Positions 1 through 9,956 of a stretch of DNA of 64,000 nt are shown piece after piece. The stretch lies in the NCBI GenBank assembly GCA_024234575.1, contig JACKOB010000002.1, positions 1,178,001 to 1,242,000 of the forward strand. Direction: 5' to 3'. Position numbers and translations under genes: made by a program. Each line of letters opens with the position of its first letter. Within the stretch, counting starts at the first letter, position 1. This DNA comes from Hahellaceae bacterium. GTDB lineage: Bacteria > Pseudomonadota > Gammaproteobacteria > Pseudomonadales > Oleiphilaceae. The notes beneath the pieces were generated by a model. It worked only from the letters and a program-made list of their open reading frames with translations. It was not told where the DNA came from and did not search any database.

Positions 1-1235
1 CCTACGCCGCAAGCGTGCCCCAACCAGGTCTTGCCAGCGCGCCCAATACCAAACCGTTAGGGGAGATGTTGCGGGATATCATGCGGATGAATCCTGACAA
101 CTTTCGTGTGTTTGGACCGGATGAAAACACATCCAATAAGCTGGATGCCATTTATGAAGTCAGCAAAAAGCTGTGGCTGTGTGATTATTTACCCGAAGAT
201 GAAAACGGTGGCCAGCTAAGCCCCGATGGCCGCGTGTTAGAAATGCTCTCGGAGCACACGCTCGAAGGCTGGTTTGAAGGCTACGTACTAACGGGTCGGC
301 ATGGATTTTTTGCCACTTATGAAGCCTTCGTACATGTTATTGATTCGATGTTTAACCAGCACGCCAAATGGCTGTCGATATGCGAAGCGCTGTCGTGGCG
401 GGCGCCCATTGCCTCGATAAACCTGCTAATCACTTCCACGGTCTGGCGCCAGGATCACAATGGCTTTACCCATCAGGATCCGGGGTTTCTTGATCTGGTG
501 GTAAATAAAAGCCCGCAAGTGACGCGCATTTATTTGCCGCCTGATGTGAACTGCCTGCTGTCGACGGCGGATCATTGTCTGCGCAGCCATAATGATATCA
601 ACGTGATTGTTTGTGATAAGCAGTCGCATATTCAATATCTGGACATGGATGCCGCCATTAAGCACTGCACCAAAGGACTGGGGATATGGGATTGGGCCAG
701 TAACGATCAGGGGGTCGAGCCGGATGTGGTGATGGTGGGGTGTGGGGATATTCCCACCAAAGAGGCTCTGGCGGCCACGGCCTTATTGCGAGAGCAATTT
801 CCGGATTTGAAGGTTCGCTTTATCAATGTGGTAGACCTGTTTCGTATGACCTCGGAAAACGAGCATCCACATGGCCTTTCCGATAATGATTTTGATAGCC
901 TGTTTACCACAGATAAGCCTATTATCTTTAACTTTCATGGCTACCCCTGGCTGATTCACCGCCTGGCATATCGTCGCACTAATCATAAAAACCTGCATGT
1001 GCGAGGCTACAAAGAAAAGGGTAATATTAACACGCCGCTGGAGCTGGCGATTGAAAACGAGATAGACCGCTTCAGCCTGGCGATTGATGTGATTAACCGT
1101 GTTCCCCGGTTGAAGGTAGCCGGAGCACATGCCAAGCAGCTGTTCCGTGACCGGCAGATAGAATGTCGGCGCTACGCACATGCTTATGGTGTGGATTTGC
1201 CAGAAGAGAACTATTGGGTTTGGCCCATAGAGTAA
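1..1235 (+). CDS. xfp: Phosphoketolase, C-terminal half (5' end outside window)
   Basis: This is the carboxy-terminal ~410 residues of a xylulose-5-phosphate/fructose-6-phosphate phosphoketolase, a cytosolic thiamine-diphosphate enzyme that splits sugar phosphates with inorganic phosphate to give acetyl phosphate. The frame is open through base 3 without a stop, so the GTG at 15 is only an internal valine; family members are usually ~790 residues. Family-typical stretches are visible: [37 protein letters not shown] and, near the end, [17 protein letters not shown] and [17 protein letters not shown] hairpin follows the stop directly. The usual partner, acetate kinase, is not in the window and may lie upstream. 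Confidence 0.95.
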   Translation, partial: YAASVPQPGLASAPNTKPLGEMLRDIMRMNPDNFRVFGPDENTSNKLDAIYEVSKKLWLCDYLPEDENGGQLSPDGRVLEMLSEHTLEGWFEGYVLTGRHGFFATYEAFVHVIDSMFNQHAKWLSICEALSWRAPIASINLLITSTVWRQDHNGFTHQDPGFLDLVVNKSPQVTRIYLPPDVNCLLSTADHCLRSHNDINVIVCDKQSHIQYLDMDAAIKHCTKGLGIWDWASNDQGVEPDVVMVGCGDIPTKEALAATALLREQFPDLKVRFINVVDLFRMTSENEHPHGLSDNDFDSLFTTDKPIIFNFHGYPWLIHRLAYRRTNHKNLHVRGYKEKGNINTPLELAIENEIDRFSLAIDVINRVPRLKVAGAHAKQLFRDRQIECRRYAHAYGVDLPEENYWVWPIE

Positions 1236-1260
1236 AGCGGGGTGAAGCCCGCCCCGCTTT
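1234..1260 (+). terminator. Hairpin terminator after phosphoketolase
   Basis: A perfect 9-bp stem (AAAGCGGGG, 1234-1242, with CCCCGCTTT, 1252-1260) closes a 9-base loop and begins inside the phosphoketolase stop codon. The U stretch is short and sits in the stem, so termination strength is uncertain. Confidence 0.6.
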
Positions 1261-1321
1261 AAAAAACAAGGAACACCGCAATGTTGGCAAGATTGTGGTG
1301 TCATTATTATAGGGATATATT

Positions 1322-2953
1322 TTGCGACACTTAAAAGCGCTATCGTTACTTTGTTCTGTTGTTATTTGTTCGTCACTTGCCCAGGCAGAAATATACAAAT
1401 GGGTGGATGAGAAGGGCCGAACACATTTCGATGATAGGCCACCACCGCACCTAAACGTAAAACAAGCTACGAATGTAAGTGCTCAGTTCACTTCCGGCAG
1501 AATAGTGTTAGCGGATGTTGATTTCGCAGACTATAACCTAAGTCAATGTGCGTACAATGCGGACGGCAACAATGGCTTCAAACCCAAATATGCAGACGAA
1601 ATAAAAGAACTTGACTGCGCCAATGTTGCAAGCCTAAGCGGCATTGAGAGCCTGACATCACTTCGAAAACTGATGCTCTTTAAAACAAGAATAGAGGATG
1701 CAGCGCCCCTGGCTTCACTAACGGACCTCGATATGCTGATTATTGAGGAAGGTAAAATTTCAGACGTTACGCCGTTTCAGCACCTAAATAAATTAACATT
1801 ATTACAGTTAAAAAACTTGCGCATCAGCAATGTTGAACCCTTGTCAGGCCTACCCGGCTTGATCCACCTAGATTTGTCTGGCAATCAGATAAGTAATGTT
1901 AGTTCGTTAGGCATGTTACCCAATTTAATGACTCTTGGCCTGGGCCGCAACCCTGTAGATTGCAAGGATATTGCCAGCCTATATGTCAATTTCGTGGCGA
2001 CCAGTAAATATAAGAAGCCTGTGTATACAAAGATTTCTCCACGTTGCGAAGAAGAAGTCCGCAAGAGAAAATTTGATATTGAAGTTGCTGAGAAGTCAAT
2101 TAAATCGGAAGGTGCTAAGCGGTCTGCTGATATGGGACGGGTTAAAACGGATCCGTACATTGAACAGGCTGTTAACCTGATACAAAAGGCTGATATTAGC
2201 GGCGCAGAGTCGATTATGCGAGAGCGAAATCTGACAGTCCAAAACTTATCACTTAATGGGGTGCCGGTTTTTAACGCGGTTGTTAAAAGGTACTCAACAA
2301 GCGGAACCTTAAGTTTTGCAACAGTTGCCAGGCCCTCATCTCAAAATATAAATGCGGATGCTACTTTTAGCACGCTGAACTGGTTGTTAGCACAAGGCGC
2401 CTTAATTGATGCCGAAGATGAAAGTGGATATAGATCAATTAGTTATCTATACGAATATGGGGCGATGAACGAATCGAACAAAAAGATGTTGATGTATTTG
2501 CTCGAACGAGGGGCAGATATCAACTACGCACCACCAAACCGCGCCAACTTGCTGGTGGCGGCGGTAGGGGCAGGCGGTGGCGATCTTGGCTGGGTTAAGC
2601 AATTAATCGGTTTGGGTGCCGACATTAATGCGCCCAGTGATTTAGGTACAACGGCTCTGATCATGTCTTATTCAAACAATTTTTATGATGTCTTTGAGTA
2701 TTTGCTTAATCGCGGCGCGGATATACACCTGCGTGAAAACAAAGGGTTAGCCTTGATTCACTTTGTCGCTTGGGATTTTGGTGATGACCGGTTTAGTGCG
2801 AAGGCGAAAGCAATCGCCACAGATCTTGCAGCCAGAGGGTTAATTTTCGACCTTAATAATCAAAGCGATAAAAAAGCCTATATTAAATGCAAAAAGTACT
2901 TGCCGGATATTTTCAATAACCTTCGAGCAGATCAAGTCATAGCAGTGAAGTAA
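1322..2953 (+). CDS. Secreted DUF4124 / leucine-rich repeat / ankyrin repeat protein
   Basis: The protein has 543 residues and a TTG start. Residues 1-22 form a signal peptide ending in AQA. Residues 23-42 (EIYKWVDEKGRTHFDDRPPP) are a DUF4124 segment, common at the start of periplasmic proteins of proteobacteria. About five 22-residue internalin-like leucine-rich repeats run from ~93 to 214 (for example HLDLSGNQISNVSSLGMLPN). After a polar linker, ankyrin-like repeats occupy ~350-480 (LLERGADINYA, LIGLGADINAP, LLNRGADIHLR). Both repeat classes bind proteins, so a periplasmic or surface scaffold role is inferred; no catalytic motif is seen. The three-part architecture is unusual. No operon partner is evident. 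Confidence 0.85.
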   Translation: MRHLKALSLLCSVVICSSLAQAEIYKWVDEKGRTHFDDRPPPHLNVKQATNVSAQFTSGRIVLADVDFADYNLSQCAYNADGNNGFKPKYADEIKELDCANVASLSGIESLTSLRKLMLFKTRIEDAAPLASLTDLDMLIIEEGKISDVTPFQHLNKLTLLQLKNLRISNVEPLSGLPGLIHLDLSGNQISNVSSLGMLPNLMTLGLGRNPVDCKDIASLYVNFVATSKYKKPVYTKISPRCEEEVRKRKFDIEVAEKSIKSEGAKRSADMGRVKTDPYIEQAVNLIQKADISGAESIMRERNLTVQNLSLNGVPVFNAVVKRYSTSGTLSFATVARPSSQNINADATFSTLNWLLAQGALIDAEDESGYRSISYLYEYGAMNESNKKMLMYLLERGADINYAPPNRANLLVAAVGAGGGDLGWVKQLIGLGADINAPSDLGTTALIMSYSNNFYDVFEYLLNRGADIHLRENKGLALIHFVAWDFGDDRFSAKAKAIATDLAARGLIFDLNNQSDKKAYIKCKKYLPDIFNNLRADQVIAVK

Positions 2954-3058
2954 GTTTTACTGCTATTAAGTAGTGCCTGATTGTGGAGACTGCTCTAGAA
3001 ACGTGGCTGCTGGTGTTTGTCGGGGTTGATCATTTTGCGCGTACTGCTGAAAAAATGA

Positions 3059-4219
3059 TTATTGTTGAGGCAAATTCGACAAAAGAAATTTCTGCAGATT
3101 TGCTCCCATTACCTTGGTGATGTCGGGCTCAGACATCCCGGCCATTAGTAGTGCTTGCGTGATATGAATCAGTTGTGTGCCATCGATTGGGCTCGCAACC
3201 GCACCATCGTAGTCTGAGCCTAGGGCAACGTGTTCTGCTCCAACTAAATTGGCGGTGTAAATCATTGCGCGTGCAATAGCGTGTACATCATCGCCGCATA
3301 CCGCTGTTGACCAGAATCCAATGCCAATAAGTCCGCCCGTATTGGCGACGGCCCTTATTTGTTCATCAGAGAGGTTGCGATTGTTATCACAGGTACCGCG
3401 CACCCCTGTGTGTGACACGACGACTGGACGCGTCGCGATCTTTATGATGTCATCAAAGGCTTTGGGAGATATGTGCGCTAAGTCGATAATGATCGATTTT
3501 TTCTCCATCAGCGCCACCCACTGTTGACCCAGTTCAGTTAGCCCACCTTTGGTAATACCATGGGCAGAGCCCGCAATTTCAGTATCAAAAAAATGAGTCG
3601 GCGCAATCATACGGTATCCCGCGTCGTAAAGACGCTGCAAATTGTTGAGGTCTCCTTCCAGAGCGTGAGCACCTTCCAGGGTTAGCCAGCCTCCCAGAAT
3701 CTTAGCATCCAGATTTTTATGGGCGATAAATGCCTTCAAGTCAGCTTGGCTGCGAATTAAATAAAAGTTTGCTTGTGATTGATCTAATGCTCGCAGGTTG
3801 TCTGCCATCATCAGCGCTCTTTCTACTAGACTGCCCAAGGCCGACGGCGGCCAGGCTTGTGCGAGGCCTCCCCAGAAAACCATGTCAGATTTGTCATCGT
3901 TGCGTTCAATATTCAAGCCCGCAGGCGTCTTTGTTACAACAGAAAAACCTTGCAGAGCCATGTTGCCTTCTATTAAGCGGGGGATGTCGGTGAGGCCTCG
4001 CGTATTTTTCTTGCGCAAGTCACGCCCCCAGAGCAAGGCATCGTTGTGGAGGTCTGCCACAAAAAGAGTCTGGTGCAGGGATTTAGCCTGCTCAGTAATC
4101 TCTATGTTTGATCCGGTGTGGCGGTTCATATTGTTGTCCAGGTAGGGGGGGACCGCGAGAAAAAAAAGAGCAATCAGGATCACAGTGAAAATGAAAATAA
4201 ATTTAACGGCTTTTTTCAT
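3059..4219 (-). CDS. Membrane-anchored M19 (renal-type) dipeptidase
   Basis: The 386-residue protein has an N-terminal hydrophobic anchor (~6-26) and a peptidase M19 domain, a binuclear zinc enzyme that cleaves dipeptides. The zinc-site pattern is visible: H58-x-D60 in VADLHND, bridging E182 in TLEGAHALEG, a histidine in IIDLAHISP, then PVVVSHTGVRGTCDNNRNL and the GSDYDG segment with the last aspartate. Length and motif order match bacterial M19 enzymes. The anchor suggests action in the periplasm, perhaps on peptidoglycan- or protein-derived dipeptides. Neighbours are unrelated, so it is probably transcribed alone. Confidence 0.92.
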   Translation of the reverse strand: MKKAVKFIFIFTVILIALFFLAVPPYLDNNMNRHTGSNIEITEQAKSLHQTLFVADLHNDALLWGRDLRKKNTRGLTDIPRLIEGNMALQGFSVVTKTPAGLNIERNDDKSDMVFWGGLAQAWPPSALGSLVERALMMADNLRALDQSQANFYLIRSQADLKAFIAHKNLDAKILGGWLTLEGAHALEGDLNNLQRLYDAGYRMIAPTHFFDTEIAGSAHGITKGGLTELGQQWVALMEKKSIIIDLAHISPKAFDDIIKIATRPVVVSHTGVRGTCDNNRNLSDEQIRAVANTGGLIGIGFWSTAVCGDDVHAIARAMIYTANLVGAEHVALGSDYDGAVASPIDGTQLIHITQALLMAGMSEPDITKVMGANLQKFLLSNLPQQ

Positions 4220-4465
4220 GGTGTGGCTCTTTAGTCTGATTGTTTTAGTGTTGAACTTAAATAATAACCTTACTAGGCCGAGCTTAAAAATCTGTCTGAT
4301 AAGGCTCTTAAAAACGTAGGATCAGAATTTTTTGTGACAAGGTGTAAAATCGCCCTCGAGGGCCTCTTCCCTTACTAGGAAAAATAAACATCGTGGCTTA
4401 TTCTCTAAGATTTCGAATGAATACACTCCCTAAACTAAACCATATAAATGAGAGCTGAAAATAGA

Positions 4466-5647
4466 ATGAGAAATACCATGTTGATGGTTGTCGTAGCAAG
4501 TGCTGGTGTTTTGTCTGCCTGCGGTGGTGGCGGCAATAGCAGCCCCAGCGTTAATTTAGATGTCCCTCAGAATTTCAATGTTGATGCAAACAGTTCTCAT
4601 ACGCTGCAAAATACAGACCTTTATGTAAGTCGCCTGGGCATCAGAACAACCAATTTTGGCACATTTGCGACAGCCGTTAGTTATGCTGATTTTGACCTGG
4701 ATGGTGACATTGACGTGTTTATGTCGGCAGGTGACGGTAGTCAAAATACCACCCCCGCAGAGCTGTATTTAAATGATGGTCCCAACAACTTTACACTGGA
4801 TACCAGCTTATTTAATGGTGCGTCACCGGGGCTGGTGCATCCGCGAAAGGCATTAACAGGCGATTTTAATGGTGATGGAAAAATGGATGTTTTCGTAATC
4901 GGTCATGGTTACGATCAACCGCCGTTTCCTGGAGAAGCACCTTACGTTATGTTATCCACCAGTAACGGATTCGTTATGGGAACAGGGTTGGAGTCGCTTA
5001 TTGGCTTCCATCATGGTGGGGCGTCGGCAGATATCGATGCTGATGGTGATCTGGATATTTTTCTAACCGATCAATCCACGCCATATTTTTTGATAAATGA
5101 TGGTTTAGGAAATTTCACCAAAGATACGTCTCGATTGAGTGGGCTAAGCCGGTCGTCGTTTTTTACAGCCGAGTTGGTGGATGTGGATAAGGATGGTTAT
5201 GTTGATTTGTTAGCAGGCGGTCATGAGCACGAAGGCTTCCCGACCAGGATACTGTGGGGTGATAGCACCGGTTCCTATAGCACAGGCAAATCCACTACGC
5301 TGCCATCGGTTGGGGGATACGGTACGATGGTTGATGCCGATTTTGCAGACATCGACCTTGATGGAGATAAAGATGTTGTCTTGAATCGAACCAGCGGTGG
5401 TCAAGGGTCAACGGGGTTTTATCAGGGTTATTACGTGCAAGTTATTGAAAATATTGGTAATCGACAGTTCTTGGATAAAACATCGGAGCGAATAACATCG
5501 GGGAATGATGCCGCGAGCCAATGGTTTGACTGGATTCGGGTGCAAGACATTAACAACGATGGCAACGTTGATATCGTGGTTGATGATGCCAGCCGTAATC
5601 TTATTTGGTACAACGATGGTATGGGTAATTTTCAATTGAATCTTTGA
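4466..5647 (+). CDS. FG-GAP/VCBS repeat lipoprotein
   Basis: An exported lipoprotein of ~393 residues. Starting at the ATG at 4466 gives a compact signal peptide followed by the lipobox LSAC and a Gly/Ser-rich stretch; an in-frame ATG at 4448 would add six residues, and no strong ribosome binding site decides between them. The mature protein carries at least six calcium-binding-type loops of the form D-x-D-x-D-G-D (DFDLDGDIDVF, DFNGDGKMDVF, DIDADGDLDIF, DVDKDGYVDLL, DIDLDGDKDVV, DINNDGNVDIV), the signature of FG-GAP/VCBS beta-propellers. These generally mediate adhesion or protein interaction at the cell surface. The ligand cannot be predicted. Confidence 0.85.
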   Translation: MRNTMLMVVVASAGVLSACGGGGNSSPSVNLDVPQNFNVDANSSHTLQNTDLYVSRLGIRTTNFGTFATAVSYADFDLDGDIDVFMSAGDGSQNTTPAELYLNDGPNNFTLDTSLFNGASPGLVHPRKALTGDFNGDGKMDVFVIGHGYDQPPFPGEAPYVMLSTSNGFVMGTGLESLIGFHHGGASADIDADGDLDIFLTDQSTPYFLINDGLGNFTKDTSRLSGLSRSSFFTAELVDVDKDGYVDLLAGGHEHEGFPTRILWGDSTGSYSTGKSTTLPSVGGYGTMVDADFADIDLDGDKDVVLNRTSGGQGSTGFYQGYYVQVIENIGNRQFLDKTSERITSGNDAASQWFDWIRVQDINNDGNVDIVVDDASRNLIWYNDGMGNFQLNL

Positions 5648-5705
5648 GGGGCTGGTTAGGCGTCTGCTTGGGCGTGAGGTAAAGTCGCTTTCATCAGATG
5701 GCGTG

Positions 5706-5736
5706 GATAGCCGAAGAAACCTATATTTCGGCTATC
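5706..5736. terminator. Hairpin between convergent FG-GAP and oxyR genes
   Basis: A perfect 10-bp inverted repeat (GATAGCCGAA, 5706-5715, with TTCGGCTATC, 5727-5736) lies between two convergent genes, where a bidirectional terminator is expected. Neither side has a strong T-run, so it may only be a stabilising structure. Confidence 0.45.
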
Positions 5737-5836
5737 TACCAGTGTCTTTAACCATGAATGGTCGCTCCTGAAAAACAACCAACTCATGAAAGATAAAAAT
5801 ACTAAGAGTTAGCCCTGTCGGGCACCCTCAAACAAG

Positions 5837-6736
5837 TTAACATTTGTTTGATAACTGCTTTTGGCATAGCTGCTTCAGTTTTTCGATGCTGGCGACACCG
5901 GTATAGGTTGGGCGCACGATAAAAGCTATTCGCCTGTGCGGGCCAGGTTCGTTTAAATGCACAGCGGCAAGCTCGTTGTTTAGCCGAATAAGCTGATCCA
6001 TGGCCATTGCCGGTACCAAGGTCGAGCCCATTCCACCAGCAACCATTTGTACCAGTGTGTTTAGGCTGGTAGCACCGAAACTGAAATTGTCTGTCTGCTT
6101 TGTCAGTTTGCAGGCTTCAAGCGCGTGGTCTTTCAGGCAATGCCCGTCCTTTAATAGCATCAGGTGCATATGCTTTAATTCGTGACTGGTAATTTCCTGT
6201 TGATTTGCATGAGTGTCCTGTTTGTTGGTGACCCAGTAAAAATCTTCCTGCCAGAACTCGAAGCTTAATAACCCCTCAATATTGTATGGCAGGGCTAAAA
6301 TGGCGGTGTCGAGCTCCCCCTCGCGAACCATCTCGACTAACACGTGAGATTGTTCTTCAACAATTTGTAACGATAAATTCGGATAGTCCGCGCGAATCGC
6401 TGGCAGGATGCGCGGCAGAATATACGGACCTATGGTGGGTATGACACCTACTGACATGGGGTAGCTCAATGGCTCTTTCTGACCGTCTGCAAACGTTTGT
6501 AGCTCTCCAAGTAGGGCGCTGATGGTGGCGACTTTAGCCAGCACTTGTTGTCCAAGTGGTGTGACCAGTACTTTTTTATTGTCCCTCTCGAATACTTGCA
6601 CGCCAAGCTGTCGCTCGAACTCAGTAATGGCTGTGCTTAGCGCAGATTGAGAAATATGGCATTGCTCTGCCGCTTTCTTGAAATGTAATGTTTTTTGCAC
6701 GGCCAGTGCGTAGATCAACTGTTTGGTGGAAATCAT
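5837..6736 (-). CDS. oxyR: Hydrogen-peroxide-sensing LysR regulator OxyR
   Basis: A 299-residue LysR-type regulator. The N-terminal winged helix includes HFKKAAEQCHISQSALSTAI. The sensing motif DGHCLKDHALEAC carries Cys200 and Cys209, the same spacing as the redox pair Cys199/Cys208 of E. coli OxyR, which form a disulfide with peroxide and switch on antioxidant genes. It is divergent from ahpC-ahpF with a 199-base intergenic region, the arrangement expected for a regulator with its main target. Cysteine spacing and context together make the OxyR assignment firm, rather than a generic LysR call. Confidence 0.95.
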   Translation of the reverse strand: MISTKQLIYALAVQKTLHFKKAAEQCHISQSALSTAITEFERQLGVQVFERDNKKVLVTPLGQQVLAKVATISALLGELQTFADGQKEPLSYPMSVGVIPTIGPYILPRILPAIRADYPNLSLQIVEEQSHVLVEMVREGELDTAILALPYNIEGLLSFEFWQEDFYWVTNKQDTHANQQEITSHELKHMHLMLLKDGHCLKDHALEACKLTKQTDNFSFGATSLNTLVQMVAGGMGSTLVPAMAMDQLIRLNNELAAVHLNEPGPHRRIAFIVRPTYTGVASIEKLKQLCQKQLSNKC

Positions 6737-6792
6737 GATGTGTTCAGTACCGCTATTCTAGTGTTGAGAAGTTCTGCGTGCATAAATCAATG

Positions 6793-6807
6793 TTCTATAT
6801 TTTAGAA
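6793..6807. promoter_or_regulatory. Inverted repeat in oxyR-ahpC intergenic region (possible OxyR site)
   Basis: TTCTA-N5-TAGAA (6793-6807) is a perfect short inverted repeat in the A/T-rich divergent region between oxyR and ahpC, about 55 bases upstream of the oxyR start. It does not match the full E. coli OxyR consensus of ATAG/CTAT half-sites, so binding is inferred from position only. Confidence 0.35.
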
Positions 6808-6935
6808 TGTAATCATCAATATATACAATTTTATCAATCATGTGATATTGGTTATTGTTGTCCTGTACCAGCTAGCCAGCCTGTTGAAGCAGGGCTAGCT
6901 AAAAAATGACCTCAATTGTAAGCAGGAGAATTACC

Positions 6936-7499
6936 ATGGCGTTAATTAATACCAAAATCAAACCGTTCAACGCGACTGCGTTTAAGAATGGCGAATTTGT
7001 AAAAGTGTCTGATCAGGATTTACAAGGTAAATGGTCGGTGTTTTTCTTCTACCCAGCGGATTTTACCTTTGTTTGCCCAACGGAGCTTGGCGACGTTGCA
7101 GATCATTACGACGAGTTACAAGCGCGCGGCGTTGAAGTTTACTCTGTTTCCACAGATACCCACTTTACGCACAAAGCCTGGCACGACTCTTCAGACACAA
7201 TTGGAAAAATTCGCTACACGATGATTGGTGATCCCAAGGGTGAAATTACTCGTAATTTTGAAGTGATGCGCGAGGATGAAGGCTTGGCAGATCGAGGTAC
7301 GTTTATTGTCGATCCGAATGGCGTTATTCAGGCGATGGAGATCACCGCAGAAGGCATCGGTCGTGATGCAGACGATTTGTTGCGAAAAGTGAAAGCCGCA
7401 CAGTATGTTGCCTCTCACCCAGGTGAAGTATGCCCGGCAAAGTGGCGTGAAGGTGAGGCAACATTGGCACCATCGCTGGACCTGGTTGGTAAGATCTAA
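6936..7499 (+). CDS. ahpC: Alkyl hydroperoxide reductase subunit C (2-Cys peroxiredoxin)
   Basis: AhpC reduces hydrogen peroxide and organic hydroperoxides and is recycled by AhpF. The protein is 187 residues, the usual length, starting at the ATG at 6936 with AGGAGA upstream; the in-frame ATG at 6906 lacks such a site. The peroxidatic cysteine is Cys47 in DFTFVCPTE and the resolving cysteine is Cys166 in [10 protein letters not shown], so it is a typical 2-Cys AhpC1/Prx1-type enzyme. ahpF follows after 91 bases on the same strand and oxyR is divergent upstream, so OxyR induction is expected. Confidence 0.97.
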   Translation: MALINTKIKPFNATAFKNGEFVKVSDQDLQGKWSVFFFYPADFTFVCPTELGDVADHYDELQARGVEVYSVSTDTHFTHKAWHDSSDTIGKIRYTMIGDPKGEITRNFEVMREDEGLADRGTFIVDPNGVIQAMEITAEGIGRDADDLLRKVKAAQYVASHPGEVCPAKWREGEATLAPSLDLVGKI

Positions 7500-7513
7500 A
7501 GGCGCGTGGACGA

Positions 7514-7539
7514 CAGGCACCGACCTATACCGGTGCCTG
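7514..7539 (+). terminator. Intergenic hairpin between ahpC and ahpF (possible attenuator)
   Basis: A perfect 9-bp GC-rich stem (CAGGCACCG, 7514-7522, with CGGTGCCTG, 7531-7539) and an 8-base loop lie 14 bases after the ahpC stop. No real T-run follows, so it may cause partial termination or protect the ahpC mRNA 3' end, which would yield more AhpC than AhpF. Confidence 0.5.
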
Positions 7540-7590
7540 GTCATTATTCGTATAGGTATAAGATATTCAGATTCAGCCAGGAGACTAGCC

Positions 7591-9207
7591 ATGTTTACAC
7601 CAGACATTCTTAAAGCACTTAAAGGATATACCGCCAATATGCAATCCGATGTCACATTCGTGTTGGCCAAAGGAGAGCACCCTAAACGACAGGAATTGCT
7701 GGAGTTTTTACGATCGGTGGCTTCTGTGTCTGAGCGCATTGCTGTTGAAGAGCGGGATGCAGTTGCGGGTATCCGCAGCCCCATTAGTTTTGCGATCGAA
7801 AAAGATGGCGTGGCTACCGGCATTTTCTTCTCCGGTATTCCCAGCGGACATGAGTTTAATTCATTAATACTTGCGGTCTTGCAAAGTTCTGGTACAGCGT
7901 TGAAGCTTGATTCAGCGTTGCAAACGATGATTAAACGTATCGATGAGCCGTTGCATTTTGAAGTGTTTGTGAGTCTTAGTTGCCACAACTGTCCAGATGT
8001 GGTGCAGGCTTTAAACCAGTTTGCGCTTCTTAACGATAACATCCAGACGGAAATGATTGACGGTGGTTTATTTCAGGATGAGATTAAAGCAAGAGATATT
8101 CAGGGCGTGCCTAGCGTATACCTGAATGGAGAAGTATTTGCACGCGGCAAGGTGGACATGGGTGAGTTGGTGAATCAGCTTATCGAGAAATACCCGGCGC
8201 TTCGTCAGAGTGCGGGGGTAGCAGAATCGCTTCCGGTGCAGGATGTAGCCATTATTGGCGGTGGCCCTGCAGGGGTTGCTGCGGCTATTTACAGCGCTCG
8301 TAAAGGCTTAAAGGTAACGTTGATTGCCGACCGGCTGGGAGGCCAGGTAAAAGACACAATGGGTATCGAAAACCTGATATCAGTGCCAAAAACGACAGGC
8401 CCGCAGCTCACTGGCGCATTGAAGCAGCATATCGAAGACTACGATATTACGGTTAAAGAGCATGTACGTGTCGAGCAAATAAGTAAGGGTGACCTTAAAA
8501 AGCTGATGCTTTCTTCTGGTGAGGAAATAACTACTAAAACGTTGATTATCGCAACGGGAGCAAAATGGCGTGAGTTGGGCGTGCCGGGTGAAAAAGAGAA
8601 CATCGGCCATGGTGTCGCCTACTGTCCGCATTGCGATGGCCCGTTCTTCAAGGGGAAGGACGTGGCGGTGATTGGTGGTGGCAATTCTGGTGTAGAAGCT
8701 GCACTGGATTTGGCTGGCATCGTAAAGTCGGTGACGATTTTCGAGTTTATGCCAGAGCTGAAAGCCGACAAAGTATTACTGGATCAGGTTGCCCTGCGCA
8801 GTAACATTAAAATTAAGAAGAACGTTGCTACCAAGCAAATAGTCGCTGAAAACGGGCATGTGACCGCTATTGAATATCAAGATAGAGCTACTGAAGACGT
8901 ACAGTCGTTGCCTCTGGCTGGTGTGTTTATTCAAATCGGCTTAGTTCCTAACAGTGCTTTTCTGAAAGGGTTGGTCGAATTGACAAAGTACGGCGAAGTC
9001 GTTGTTAACGATCGCTGCCAAACCTCTGAAAGCGGTGTGTTTGCCTGTGGTGATGTGACAACCGTTCCTTACAAGCAGATTATCATTTCGATGGGAGAGG
9101 GGGCGAAAGCGGCGCTTTCTGCGTTTGAGTACATTCTTAAACATGATACGAGCTCGCAGCGCTCAGGCGGACAAAAACAGGATAGTGCCGTATCCTCTGT
9201 TGCATAA
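7591..9207 (+). CDS. ahpF: Alkyl hydroperoxide reductase subunit F
   Basis: AhpF is the NADH-dependent flavoprotein disulfide reductase that regenerates AhpC. From the ATG at 7591 (CAGGAG upstream) the protein is 538 residues. The N-terminal tandem thioredoxin-like domain holds CHNC at 131-134; the FAD site GGGPAG follows at ~223-228, and the thioredoxin-reductase-like active site CPHC is at 345-348, next to a NAD-binding GGGNSG. The E. coli pairs are at 129/132 and 345/348. The open frame extends upstream to 7405, but that part overlaps ahpC and is rejected. It forms an operon with ahpC. Confidence 0.97.
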   Translation: MFTPDILKALKGYTANMQSDVTFVLAKGEHPKRQELLEFLRSVASVSERIAVEERDAVAGIRSPISFAIEKDGVATGIFFSGIPSGHEFNSLILAVLQSSGTALKLDSALQTMIKRIDEPLHFEVFVSLSCHNCPDVVQALNQFALLNDNIQTEMIDGGLFQDEIKARDIQGVPSVYLNGEVFARGKVDMGELVNQLIEKYPALRQSAGVAESLPVQDVAIIGGGPAGVAAAIYSARKGLKVTLIADRLGGQVKDTMGIENLISVPKTTGPQLTGALKQHIEDYDITVKEHVRVEQISKGDLKKLMLSSGEEITTKTLIIATGAKWRELGVPGEKENIGHGVAYCPHCDGPFFKGKDVAVIGGGNSGVEAALDLAGIVKSVTIFEFMPELKADKVLLDQVALRSNIKIKKNVATKQIVAENGHVTAIEYQDRATEDVQSLPLAGVFIQIGLVPNSAFLKGLVELTKYGEVVVNDRCQTSESGVFACGDVTTVPYKQIIISMGEGAKAALSAFEYILKHDTSSQRSGGQKQDSAVSSVA

Positions 9208-9218
9208 CAGGGAGCAGG

Positions 9219-9265
9219 CAAGAGAACATTCTTCGTGTTGCACCGGATTGTTCTCTTGTCGTTTG
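9219..9265 (+). terminator. Terminator-like hairpin after ahpF
   Basis: A perfect 10-bp inverted repeat (CAAGAGAACA, 9219-9228, with TGTTCTCTTG, 9249-9258) with a 20-base loop is followed by T-rich sequence, 11 bases after the ahpF stop. Confidence 0.6.
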
Positions 9266-9293
9266 TTTATTTGCCGGGGGATGACCTGTGGGT

Positions 9294-9956
9294 CTACCCG
9301 TAAGTGGCACGTTGCGGAATACCTTTCCACTCGCTGCGAATACTGTTTTCACAAATGGGCTCGTTGGTGTAGTCGCCCAGACCTACGCAATAGACTTCTT
9401 CGTGCTTGATCAGTTCATTGCCAACCGTGATTTTTGTGCCCCCTTTGTTGGTGCCTAACAGATTGTGCAGACAATGAACAAGTTCATGCGCGATGAGAAT
9501 GAAGCCAGGGATCATCACTCCCCCTTCAAGGACATATTGCGACGTGTTGAGCACCAGTTTTGATGAGCTGCCGGTGCCGTTCTCGGCGCCTGTCCAGTCA
9601 TCGGCCTGGGCACCGCTGCCCACGCCGCCCCCCATTTTTAACCCCTGCCATTTGGTCGTCGCTTCTTTTTTGATTGTTTCGGGAGAAGGCTGGCCGATTT
9701 GTCCACGGGTGAAGCGCTTATCGAAAAACATTGTATTGCCGTAGGCGTCTTTACCGCCGTCATGAACGGGTACAATTAATACGTTGTGATTGGCGTTATT
9801 TGGTGCTTTAGTGGCACCCAACGCATCGAGTAATGATTTCCCTATAGGTTTGGAGCCAATTTTCTTTAACGCATCCTCGACTGCCACCCCAAAAAAAGTA
9901 TTGGTACCGGTATCGAACTCAACGCTGATGCCTTTAACTGAAGTTGGTGTTGCCAT
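9294..9956 (-). CDS. Putative zinc metallopeptidase resembling family M91 (NleD-like)
   Basis: A 220-residue protein without signal peptide or membrane segment. Residues 151-168 contain a hydrophobic helix with HELVH (His157, Glu158, His161), the gluzincin zinc motif. The C-terminal part, EEVYCVGLGDY followed by NEPICENSIRSEW, recalls the pattern around the ENxxR motif in M91 peptidases, a family known from type III effectors such as NleD that cleave host kinases. The middle is Gly/Ser-rich. A GAGGGGGG stretch precedes the start. No secretion genes are nearby and the substrate is unknown. The neighbour upstream on the same strand is also protease-like. The family call is from memory of the pattern, not a search. 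Confidence 0.65.
   Translation of the reverse strand: MATPTSVKGISVEFDTGTNTFFGVAVEDALKKIGSKPIGKSLLDALGATKAPNNANHNVLIVPVHDGGKDAYGNTMFFDKRFTRGQIGQPSPETIKKEATTKWQGLKMGGGVGSGAQADDWTGAENGTGSSSKLVLNTSQYVLEGGVMIPGFILIAHELVHCLHNLLGTNKGGTKITVGNELIKHEEVYCVGLGDYTNEPICENSIRSEWKGIPQRATYG

Noticed and set aside
783..1304. 173-codon minus-strand frame in phosphoketolase
   Set aside because: Antisense to conserved phosphoketolase sequence; no family resemblance.
7405..7590. N-terminal extension of ahpF overlapping ahpC
   Set aside because: The start at 7591 has a strong binding site and gives the normal AhpF length with cysteines at the expected positions.
7191..8042. 283-codon minus-strand frame across ahpC and ahpF
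   Set aside because: Opposite strand to well-identified genes, no binding site and no recognisable domain.
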